NCBI GenBank assembly: GCA_947247005.1
Contig: OX365956.1
Span: 16,636,089 to 16,700,088 of the forward strand
DNA from: Spisula solida
Lineage: Eukaryota; Mollusca; Bivalvia; Venerida; Mactridae
Reading direction: 5' to 3'
Length of the DNA stretch: 64,000 nucleotides
The position numbers were made by a program, and so were the translations under genes. The notes beneath the pieces are model-generated. The model did not search any database, was not told where the DNA came from, and worked only from the letters and a program-made list of their open reading frames with translations. Of this stretch, positions 11,701-19,443 are shown one piece after another; within the stretch, counting starts at the first letter, position 1; every line of letters starts with the position of its first letter.

Positions 11701-12198
11701 GGAGATATTAAGAAGTTTGTGACTATGTTTAGACAAAGACTAACAGACTGTGGCAGCCAGTACCTTATAAATAAAATAAATGACTCTCCCAAAGCTATGG
11801 CTTATAAGCTCTTCAAGACAGTGCTGACTCCTGAAATATACCTGTCTATGAACATTGCATACAAATATAAACGAGGTCTAGCAAATTTCAGGTGTTCTAG
11901 TCATGAATTATTGATAGAGGTAGGTCGACGAAGAAACATTGACCGAGACATGAGGTTTTGTCCATTTTGCCTGAAAAACGGAACCCAGTGTGTTGAAACA
12001 GAGCAGCACTTTCTATTGTATTGCCCGTTATACGATGCTCTTAGAGCACAATATTTCACGGTAGAGTGGAACACTATGCATGTTACCGAACAGCTCTTTA
12101 TTCAGATAATGTCTCATAAAAACCAAAACAGTGTGTTAGTGCTATCCAAGTTCATAGCAAACGCCATGGTGCTAAGGAAAACAACCATAGAACGCTAG
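8719..12198 (+). CDS. LINE ORF2 polyprotein: APE endonuclease, reverse transcriptase, C-terminal zinc-like motif
   Basis: Numbered from the codon after the TAG, 1,159 residues. Endonuclease (about 15-285): Asn21 in SLNVRGL, Glu48 in CETW, YIAPENSP, GDLNAR (Asp170, Asn172), TVDYIL and SDH at 277-279 are the expected active-site signatures. This domain nicks target DNA. Reverse transcriptase (about 515-815): PVHKKG, NNYRAISV, QAGFRCGYST, YIDFLKAFD (catalytic Asp655), KQGCVSSTTIF in place of the common QGxPLSP, FADD at 758-761, and YRYLGAFF. It copies RNA at the nick. Near the C-terminus, C-x2-C-x12-H-x4-C at 1081-1102 is a zinc-like motif seen in related elements. All key catalytic residues are present and the frame is unbroken. 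The endonuclease start lies upstream of any ATG (first Met at residue 40), so the initiating event is uncertain. The product would act with ORF1 protein in nuclear target-primed reverse transcription. Confidence 0.92.
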   Translation, partial: ETGQSPKYRLVNNVFNICSLNVRGLHKFVEDSTFISFCKMYDIISFCETWQKADSDFNGMVQGYTNFDCRRKTRRGVRGSGGVTVFVKNDHVESGLIRRIYPEFQECVLLFIDKADSNLHSDLVLFFTYIAPENSPIYDHDNKNGIELLNEKLLCVTSDLRDVSIIVAGDLNARVKDFCDFIPNDNIDFISNCPTDYPSDSFAIPRKHIDTDYNTFGRNLIALCCSQDIHMLNGRFGDPGHYTCTANGGHSTVDYILASSSLFPYIQDFSIGEYDVSDHFPVSCSLFLGSNKDTAVTLNDEDEQMSECLLYRWNEEHRLTFCEQFDIKLNEFENIWTNENPSLQLNAFVNLFQQAGECMKKSCARSSHKKTTNQPEWWDNDCARAKANKHIKLCVFRRTNTRGDLETYKHSRNVFKNVCRSKKQILEKSRLDKLINNRNSPNYFWKCIKQIRSPCSKNGRLTDKITGKEWFDYFKELFSEKQHESQNDELLSDLIQVNDSSELEESISDEEILKSVNNLRGSCATGIDGLSMEMFKCTINKTLPYLRALFNEILNTGHFPEEWSKSIITPVHKKGPNDNPNNYRAISVVTSISKLFMKILSNRLSIWCETNNVIDESQAGFRCGYSTVDNIFSLQAIIQKYLSKKGGRVYVFYIDFLKAFDRCDHDQLWKSLSRKGISHTGKFLNVLRSMYSQLKSCVKVNGKLTDFFNCKIGTKQGCVSSTTIFALFINDLITYIKQTCNGGVFINDEIGEIYGLMFADDVSSCADTVRNLQRQINCIENYCDCTGMQLNVDKSKIIVFRNGGPIRQTEKWLYKGQVIEVVNEYRYLGAFFTPKLSWSRTKEVLSQQATKAVNTIYRCSRYFGCLNHYEAFKLFDAIVYPILMYSSQIWGYQHSEVIENVQIKFCKRLAGLNQSTPNFLALSECGRLPLSINYMTNCVKFWATVTHMDNERYPKQCYKMLRRLDEADRTTWATHVKRLLFEHGFGYAWIFGEVGDIKKFVTMFRQRLTDCGSQYLINKINDSPKAMAYKLFKTVLTPEIYLSMNIAYKYKRGLANFRCSSHELLIEVGRRRNIDRDMRFCPFCLKNGTQCVETEQHFLLYCPLYDALRAQYFTVEWNTMHVTEQLFIQIMSHKNQNSVLVLSKFIANAMVLRKTTIER

Positions 12199-12299
12199 TG
12201 AATAGACACTGTGTGTAGATTCGGTGAGATACTTTTAAGTGTGGACTCGATGAGATTACTGCGTAATCTCTGTAAATTCAGTGGGATATTTTGAAATGT

Positions 12300-12660
12300 T
12301 ATAATACTACAACAACTGTACTATGATATTATTGATATGATATGCATGCATGCACTACTTTATAATATTGATTGAATATACAATTGTATTACAAACAAAA
12401 TCATGAGAAAATAATTCAAAATATAGTTTTGAATTATTATAATACTAAAATTGTACTACGATATTATATACTGCTGTGATATGCATGTATAGACTACCTT
12501 ATAATACAGATTGAATATTCAATTATATTACATTTAAAATCATGATAAAATATAATTTGAAGTATTACTGCAATTGTGCTATGATATTACTGATATTAGC
12601 ATGTATACGCTACTTTATAATACTTATGGAATATTAAATTGCATTACCCTTAAAGCATGT
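12300..12660 (+). repeat. Triplicated block of about 120-140 bp in the LINE 3' UTR
   Basis: Three diverged copies begin near 12301, 12439 and 12562. Each has the order: TAATACTA-like start, TGTACTATGATATTA-like word, ATGCATG(T/C)AT, ACTACTTTATAATA, TTGAATAT and ATTACA...AAATCATGA. Copy 3 is the most diverged. No reading frame is kept. The block lies between the ORF2 stop and the 3' end used for priming, so it could affect RNA stability or copy number. Confidence 0.7.
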
Positions 12661-13059
12661 TAAACATGCATACCGGTACTTATGTACAATCATATATTAG
12701 ATATGATTTAATACGACACTCGTTTTGTGGTAATATACATATAAAAGTGATATCGGTGTACTCTTGTGCTATAAAATGAAATACATATAGTTTACATGTT
12801 CTATTGTAAGTATTGCATTAAGACGCTGAATGCAAAATGAAATGTATGATATGTACAAATATGAAATGACACTATGTACACACCGAAATGTTTCATGCAA
12901 GCTTACATTTACACTTGACTTATTGAGCATGATCAAATGAAATGTTTTGTTATAATATAATAGTTGTCAAGATGTACGTGAGAACAAAACAAGAAAAGAC
13001 TAACACAATGTATTAACACTATTCAATTAATACCAATTTATAAATGTAAATTTGTAAAT

Positions 13060-13167
13060 ATTATTGTTTAAAAAAAAAATGATCACTATAATTATGCTAT
13101 TGAATCATGTTTTCTGTATTTTGGGCCGGTGGCCTTGTACTATTGAAATAAATCTTGTATCTTGTAT
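13060..13167 (+). terminator. LINE 3' end: GC-rich palindrome, AATAAA, terminal 7-bp repeat
   Basis: TTTTGGGCCGGTGGCCTTGT (GGCC-GGT-GGCC, able to fold) is followed by ATTGAAATAAATCTTGTAT and a second CTTGTAT. AATAAA lies at 13147-13152. A 3' hairpin plus short terminal repeat is how CR1/L2-type reverse transcriptases recognise their template. The junction with the resumed A unit (CAAAGAAAAAC) is exact at 13168. Confidence 0.65.
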
Positions 13168-13631
13168 CAAAGAAAAACATTGTTAACACTCTAGAGGTAA
13201 TATTTTTGACATAATCTTAATGAAACCTGATCCCAATGTATGTCTCTATGACATCTAGGTCAAGTTCTTAATTGGGTCATCTTGGGTCAAAAACTAGGTC
13301 ACATCAAAGAAAAACCTTATTAACACTTGTGAGGTCACATTTTTGACATAATCTGAATGAAACTTAGTCACAATGTATGTCTCTATCAAATCTAGGTCAA
13401 TTTCGTAACCAGGTCATCTGGGGTCAAAAACTAGGTCACAAGGTCACATTGAAGAAAAACCTTGTTACCATTCTAGAGGTCACAATTTTTACCTAATCTT
13501 TATGATACTTGGTCACAATGTATGTCTCTATAAAATATAGGTCTATTCGTAACTGGGTCATCTTGGGTAAAAAACTAGGTCACTAGGTAAAATCAAAGAA
13601 AAACATTGTTAACACTCTATAGGTCACATTT

Positions 13632-14359
13632 TTAGCTCACCTGAGCACAAAGTGCTCAAGGTGAGCTATTGTGATCACCCTTTTGTCCTTCGTGCGCAGT
13701 GCGCCGTCAACAATTGGACTGTTAACACTCTAGAGGTCACAGTTTTCACTTAATCTTTCTGAAACTTGGTCACAATGTTTGTCTCTATAAAATCTAGGTC
13801 AGGTTCGTAACTGGGTCATCTGGGGTCAAAAACTAGGTCACCAGGTCACATCAAAGAAAAACCTTGTTAACACTCTAGAGGTCACATTTTTCTACATAAT
13901 CTTAATGAAACTTGGTAAAAATTTATGTTCTATAAAATCTAGGTCAAGTTTGTAATTGGGTCATCTGGGTCACATTGAAGAAAAACCTTGTTAACGCTCT
14001 AGAGGTCACTTTTTTTACCTAATCTATATGAAACTTGGTCACAATGTGTGGCTTTATTTTATCTTGATCAAGTTTACATCTGGGTCATCTGGGGTCAAAA
14101 ACTAGGTCACAAGGTCACATTGAAGAAAAACCTTGTAATACTCTAAAGGTCACATTTTTTACCTAATTTAAATGAAACTTGGTCACAATGTTTGTCTCTA
14201 TCAAATCTAGGCCATGTATGAAACTGGGTTATCTGGGGTCAAACTTAGGTCACCAGGTCACATCAAAGAAAAACCATATTAACCCTCTAGAAGTCACATT
14301 TTTTATGTAATCTTAATAAAACTCAGGTGAGCGCTATAGGGCCAATGGCCCTCTTGTTT
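13632..14359 (+). mobile_element. A element copy 2 nested in A copy 1
   Basis: The head TTTTAGCTCACCTGAGCACA with its AAGTGCTCAAGGTGAGCT complement forms a hairpin at 13634-13668. Tandem units of about 140 bp follow. The tail is ACTCAGGTGAGCGC, then AGGGCCAATGGCCCT (a hairpin), ending CTCTTGTTT at 14359. GCTCACCTGAG and CTCAGGTGAGC are subterminal inverted repeats. The host unit continues as ATATTATCTTAATGAAAC, so insertion was within a T run. There is no open frame. The architecture fits non-autonomous Helentron-associated elements; the assignment is inferred. Confidence 0.7.
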
Positions 14360-14700
14360 ATATTATCTTAATGAAACTTTGCCACAATGTGTATCTCTAT
14401 GAAATCTAGGCCAAGTTCGCAACTGGGTCATCTGGGGTCAAAAACTAGGTCACCAGGTCACATTGAAGAAATCTCTTGTTAACACTCTAGAGGTCACGTT
14501 TTTGATATTATCATAATGAAACTTGGCCACAATGTGTATCTCTATGAATTATAGGTCACGTTTGTAACACGGTCATCCTGGTTCAATAACTAGGTCACCT
14601 GGTCACATCAAAGAAAAACCTTTTTACAGGTCATATCATAATAAATACTGATTCTACCTAAACTGCTAGTCATCAGGTGAGCGCTTCAGGGCCAATGGTC

Positions 14701-15149
14701 AGTGATCAACCAAAACATTTTCCTTTCCATTGAACTCTGCCTGGTTCCATTTCATTAATTAACTCTTTGTTTATTTTCCATAACATCTCTTTCCTTCTTT
14801 TTATATCTAGTCCTGTTTCTATGTAATGCCCATTAGTGGCAATCATATACGGCGGGGGATGGCCAGGTGATTATGGCTCTTGTTCTATATAGTTTGTGTA
14901 CACATTGTTTTACATGATCAAGATACCAAAAATGGTATATTTAATATTGGTCTAATATATGGTGTCACACCGGTAGAAAGTTCTTCCTGGTCGTAGTATG
15001 CTAAAATAGTTCCTACCAAAATGTTGATTATGTTCTGTTCCAGTAGTGTTTTAATATGGAAAGTGTGAATTGTTGACCACACTTTATGTATGTATTTCAA
15101 ATATGGACTGCCTGTCGACAGTTAAGAGTGTTTTATTGATATTTTTCAG
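14701..15149. other. Non-repetitive stretch, possibly intronic
   Basis: There is no recognisable gene or repeat. It ends in a polypyrimidine tract and acceptor-like TATTTTTCAG (15140-15149). Confidence 0.4.
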
Positions 15150-15222
15150 GATTACTACGCATTGGTGGAGGATTAGAAATGTGTGGATGCTTCGACCGAA
15201 TCAGCTGTTGTGCATTGAATAA
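15150..15222 (+). other. Candidate terminal exon partner of 6561-6657 (weak)
   Basis: The acceptor ATTTTTCAG ends at 15149. In the phase set by the upstream candidate exon the frame reads RITTHWWRIRNVWMLRPNQL and stops at TAA 15220-15222. A different phase gives a Cys-rich frame (CGCFDRISCCALNNNKL) ending at TAA 15233. Neither is recognised. It may be a real exon joined to another upstream exon, or chance. Confidence 0.2.
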
Positions 15223-15703
15223 TAACAAACTGTAACCAGAAGACTTTAAATAGCATGAAAAGTAAATGTTAGGTGCCATTTTCTATGGATCATTTGGATT
15301 GACAGTGAGTGCATTTTATGGAAACGGCAATGGAAATTATCGGAATGTCAGTGCAACCCAGTGAGAGATGCGAAACTGAGTCATTTTACATTGACTTGTA
15401 TGGGACAAAATTTCACCGGTGGGACACCTATATAAAAAAAGTTTGAAGTTCATAAGCCCTTTACATTGTCAAAGCCATGTAACCCTATCCAACATTTTAA
15501 CAGAATTATGGCCCCTGATTGACTTAGCTATTTTTATGGACTAGGCTTCCATCAGGGCATTAGTGTTTATTGAACGCAGTCTTGTTTGTTAAGTTTTGTG
15601 CATAAACTATCTTTGAAACTTTCAACACTTATTTACCATCAAATTTGGCCATGTCAAGCAAGACCCATAACTATGACCTGCATTTTGCAAGGGTTATTTC
15701 CCC
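15223..15703 (+). other. Gene-less flank with old interspersed-repeat words
   Basis: It contains CAGAATTATGGCCCCTGATT and similar words that I associate with bivalve interspersed repeats, but the boundaries cannot be set. No open frame is worth calling. Confidence 0.35.
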
Positions 15704-18208
15704 TTTTTATACGCCCGTTGAAAACGGGACGTATTATGTGAACACCCATGACGGGCGAGCGTGCGGCGGCGTCCAGTTTTCATCCAATCATCTTCAAACT
15801 TGCTGACAATGCTTATGGACATAATATCTAGACCAAATTCGATTATAGGCCAAATCGGCCCAGGCCTTCTTGGGTTATAGGCCTTTAATTACCAAATTAG
15901 TATGAAATTGGCCTGGTTTGTACTCTAACGCAAACAGTTTTTATCCAATCATATTCAAACTTAGTTACAATGCTTATGGGCATAATATCTAGACCAAGTT
16001 CGATTAAAGGCAAAATCGGCCCTGGCCTTCTTGGGTTATGGGCCTTTAATTACCAAATAAGTATGAAATTGGCCTTGTTTGTACCCTTACGCAAACAGTT
16101 TTTATCCGATCGTCTTCAAACTTGCTGACAATGCTTATGGGCATAATATCTAGACCAAGTACGATTAAAGGCCAAATCGGCCCAGGCCTTCTCGGGTTAT
16201 GGGCCTTTAATTACCAAATAAGTATGAAATTGGCCTTGTCTGTACTCTAACGCATTGCCAAACAGTTTTCATCCGATTGTCTTCCAACTTTGTGACTATG
16301 CTTATGTGCATAATATCTAGGCCAAGTTCGATTATAGGCTAAATCGGCTTAGGCCTTATTGGGTTATAGGCCTTTAATTACCATATAAGTATGAATTAGC
16401 CTTGTCTGTGCTCTAACGCAAACAGTTTTCATTCGCAAACAGTTTTCATCCGATCGTCTTCAAACTTTGTGACAATGCTTATGGGCATAATATCTAGGCC
16501 AAGGTTGATTATAGGCCAAATCAGCCTAGGCCTTATTTGGTTATGGTCCTATAATTACCAAAATAAATGTCAAATTGACCTTGTTTGTTCTCTAGTGCAA
16601 ATAGTTTTCGTCTGAGTATCTTCAAACTTGGTGACAATGTTTATGGGTATACTATCTAAGACAAGTTCAATTGAAGGCCAAATCAGCATAGACCTTCTTG
16701 GGTTATGGTCCTTTAATTAGAAAAAAAATGTTTGATTGTTTGTTTTTAGCTCACCTGTCACAAAGTGACAGAGTGAGCTTTTGTGATCACTCTTCGTCCG
16801 TCGTCCGTCGTCCGTCTGTCCGTCCGTCCGTCCGTCGTCCGTCAACAATTGGCTTGTGTAGACACTAGAGGTCACAATTTTAGCCTAATCTTTATGAAAC
16901 TTGGTCACAATGATTATCTCAACAAAATCTAGGCCAAGTTCGATATTGGGTCGTCTGGGGTCAAAAACTAGGTCACTAGGTCAAATCATAGAAAAACCTT
17001 GTGTAGTCACTAGAGGTCACAATTTTGACTTAATCTTTATGAAACTTTATCACAATGATCATCCTAACAAAATCTAGGTCAAGTTCGATATTGGGTCATC
17101 AGGGGTCAAAAACTAGGTCACAAGGTCAAATCATAGAAAAACCTTGTGTAGTCACTAGAGGTCACAATTTTGACCTAGTCTTTATGAAACTTGGTCACAA
17201 TGATCATCTCAACAAAATCTAGGTCAAGTTCGATATTGGGTCATCCGGGGTCAAAAACTAGGTCACAAGGTCAAATCATAGTTAAACCTTGTGTAGTCAC
17301 TAGAGGTCACAATTTTGGTCTAATCTTTATGAGACTTGGTCACAATGATCATCGCAATAAAATCTAGGTCAAGTTCGATAATGGGTCATCTGGGGTCAAA
17401 AACTAGGTCACAAGGTCAAATCATAGAAAAACCTTGTGTAGTCACTAGAGGTCACAGTTTTAGCATAATCTTTACGAAACTTTGTCACAATGATCTACAC
17501 AACCAAATCTAGGTCAAGTGTGATATTGGGTCATCCGGGGTCAAAAACTAGGTCACATAATCAAATCATAGAAAAACCTTGTGTAGTCACTAGAGGTCCC
17601 AGTTTTGGCCTGATCTTTACAAAACTTAGTCACAATGATCATAACAACAAAATCTAGGTCGAGCTCGATAATGGGTCATCTGGGGTCAAAAACTAGGTCA
17701 CAAGGTCAAATCATAGAAATACCTTGCGTAGTCACTAGAGGTCACAATTTTGGTCTAATCTTTATGAAACTCGGTCACAATGATCATCTAAAAAAAATCT
17801 AGATCAAGTTCGATATTGGGTCATCTGGGGTCAAAAACTAGGTCACAAGGTCAAATAATAGAAAAACCTTGTGTAGTCACTAGAGGTCACAGTTTTGGCC
17901 TGATCTTTACGAAACTTGGTCACAATGATCATCTCAACACAATCTAGGTCAAGTCCGATATTGGTTTATCTGGGGTCAAAAACTAGGTCATTAGGTCAAA
18001 TATGAAAACTTTTGTAGTCACTAGAGGTCACAATATTTGCCTAATCTGTATAAAACTTGGTCACAATGATCATCTTAACAAAATCTAGGTTAAATTCGAC
18101 AGGTGAGTGACCTAGGGCCCTTTGGGCCCTCTTGTTTTCATTCACCTTGCCCTGAGACTCACTATGCCCAAAGACGGGCGTATTTTGTGACATTTTGGCA
18201 CTCTTGTT
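15704..18208 (+). mobile_element. B element with 161-bp tandem core, interrupted by C copy 1
   Basis: The head TTTTTATACGCCCGTTG with AACGGGACGTAT forms a hairpin. About six units with a period near 161 bp follow, each containing CAAACAGTTTTTATCC, ATGCTTATGGGCATAATATC and GGTTATGGGCCTTTAATTAC. The tail is GACGGGCGTATTTTGTGACA, ending GGCACTCTTGTT at 18208. ATACGCCCGT (head) and ACGGGCGTAT (tail) are inverted repeats. A C element sits inside at 16743-18138. The core is unrelated to A and C, but the TTTTTA start and CTCTTGTT end are the same. Confidence 0.75.
16743..18138 (+). mobile_element. C element copy 1 with eight 145-bp units
   Basis: The head TTTTTAGCTCACCTGTCACA with its AAGTGACAGAGTGAGCT complement is followed by a GTCCGTC-rich stretch. 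Next come units whose GTAGTCACTAGAG word recurs at 17003, 17148, 17293, 17438, 17583, 17728 and 17873: six consecutive steps of exactly 145 bp. The tail is CGACAGGTGAGTGACC, then CTAGGGCCCTTTGGGCCCTC, ending TTGTTTT. Each unit carries GGGTCATCTGGGGTCA and AGGTCACAAGGTCA. No coding capacity. Confidence 0.82.
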
Positions 18209-18252
18209 GGACGTGGTTAAGCTTTGTGTTGAGCTCCACTTTTTAGCTCGAC

Positions 18253-19272
18253 TTTTTAGCTCACCTGTCACAAAGTGACAAGGTGAGCTTTTGTGATCGC
18301 TCTTCGTCCGTCGTCCGTCCGTCCGTTCACAATTGCTTGTGAACACACTATAGGTCACAAATTTAGCCTGATCAATATGAAACTTGATCACAATGATCAT
18401 CTTCATACAATCTAGGTCAAGTTCGATATTGGGTCATCTGGGGTCAAAAACTAGGTCACTAGGCCAAATCAAAGGAAAACCTTGTGAACACATTAGAGGT
18501 CACAATTTGAGCCTAATCTTTATGAAACTTGATCACAATGATCATCTCTATAAAATCTAGGTCAAGTTCGATATTGGGTCATCTGGGGTTAAAAACTAGG
18601 TCACGAGGCCAAATCATTGAAAAAGCTTGTGAACACACTAGAGGTCGCAATTTGAGCCTAATCTTTATGAAACTTAATCATAATGATCATCTCTATAAAA
18701 TCTAGATCAAGTTTGATATTGGGTCATCTGGGGTCAAAAACTAGGTCACAAGGCCAAATCATTGAAAAAGCTTGTGAACACACGTGAGGTCACAATTTTA
18801 ACCTAATCTTCTTCACATTTTTTAAGCTACGGCTATTACGAAATTTGGAATACATGCATAGTTTTACGAACCCAAATGAACTTTGACCTTGATATTGACC
18901 TAATGACCTACTTTCACATTTCTCAAGCTATGACCTTCAAATTTGGAACACATGAATAGTTTTACAAACCAAAATGAACTTTGACCTTGATATTGACCTA
19001 GTGACCTACTTTCACATTTCTCAAGCTACGACCTTCAAATTTGGAACACATGCATAGTTTACAAACCAAAATGAACTTTGACCTTGATATTGACCTAGTG
19101 ACCTACTTTCACATTTCTCAAGCTACGACCTTCAAATTTGGAACACATGCATACTTGCAATAGAGGCTAAATTTTCTTAAATTTTATTCAGAAAAGGTGT
19201 AGGGTCACCTTAGGGGTGTGCATGCACTAGTACGACAGGTGAGCGACCTAGGGCCCTTTGGGCCCTCTTGTT
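18253..19272 (+). mobile_element. C element copy 2 with a divergent distal core
   Basis: It has the same head (TTTTTAGCTCACCTGTCACA, then AAGGTGAGCTTTTGTGATCG) and the same tail (ACGACAGGTGAGCGACC, GGGCCCTTTGGGCCC, TCTTGTT at 19272) as C copy 1. The proximal core has three AGGTCA-type units. The distal core switches to a different 97-bp repeat (18815-19160). A partial second TTTTTAGCTCG lies just upstream at 18240, suggesting a duplicated or slipped head. Confidence 0.8.
18815..19160 (+). repeat. 97-bp tandem repeat inside C copy 2, about 3.5 copies
   Basis: Units contain CTTTGACCTTGATATTGACC (starting 18881, 18979 and 19076), TGACCTACTTTCACATTTCT, CAAGCTACGACCTTCAAATT and GGAACACATGCATAG. 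Copies 2 and 3 are almost identical. The abundant TGACCT is the complement of the AGGTCA word that dominates the proximal core. Confidence 0.85.
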
Positions 19273-19443
19273 GAAGGTTATTGTCTTGACGGGATTGTGT
19301 ACACCTGCTTCTGCATGTGTGTTCGTTAAGTTTTTTGTCTGAGTCATTTTCTCAAAGGCTATCAAATGTAACAAGTTGAAACTCAACATAGTTAGTCACC
19401 ATCACATCATAATGTATTAATGTATCGATTTTATTGATAAAAT

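Larger units (their letters stand above)
7213..13167 (+). mobile_element. Full-length APE-type LINE (CR1/L2-like group), 5,955 bp
   Basis: Order: 5' UTR of about 408 bp, ORF1 (7621-8718), in-frame ORF2 (8719-12198), 3' UTR of about 970 bp with a triplicated block, AATAAA at 13147, and a terminal short repeat CTTGTAT x2. There is no poly(A) tail. A short 3' repeat, an apurinic-type endonuclease and no RNase H place it near CR1/L2 and relatives in the Jockey group, but I cannot fix the clade. Both frames are open over 1,500 codons apart from the single TAG between them, so it is young and possibly active. Comparison with the interrupted A unit shows no target duplication, which is usual for this group. 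Confidence 0.9.
6705..14700 (+). mobile_element. A element copy 1, interrupted by a LINE and by A copy 2
   Basis: The head is a T run, then AGCTCACCTGAGC and a self-complementary segment ending AAGGTGAGCT (a hairpin). A GTCGTGCGCCGTCAACAATT segment follows, then tandem units of about 140-146 bp containing GGGGTCAAAAACTAGGTCAC and AAGAAAAACCTTGTTAACAC. The tail near 14674-14700 reads CAGGTGAGCGCTTCAGGGCCAATGG and then decays. The LINE (7213-13167) splits a unit cleanly between GGTCACAT and CAAAGAAAAAC. A second A element (13632-14359) is inserted in the T run of a later unit. The element is therefore older than both. Confidence 0.75.

Noticed and set aside
7205..13175. Target-site duplication for the full-length LINE
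   Set aside because: Comparison with the interrupted repeat unit shows GGTCACAT joined directly to CAAAGAAAAAC; no duplicated bases.
18041..18406. 121-codon minus-strand frame across the B/C element junction
   Set aside because: It translates repeat sequence and spans an insertion boundary; not a gene.
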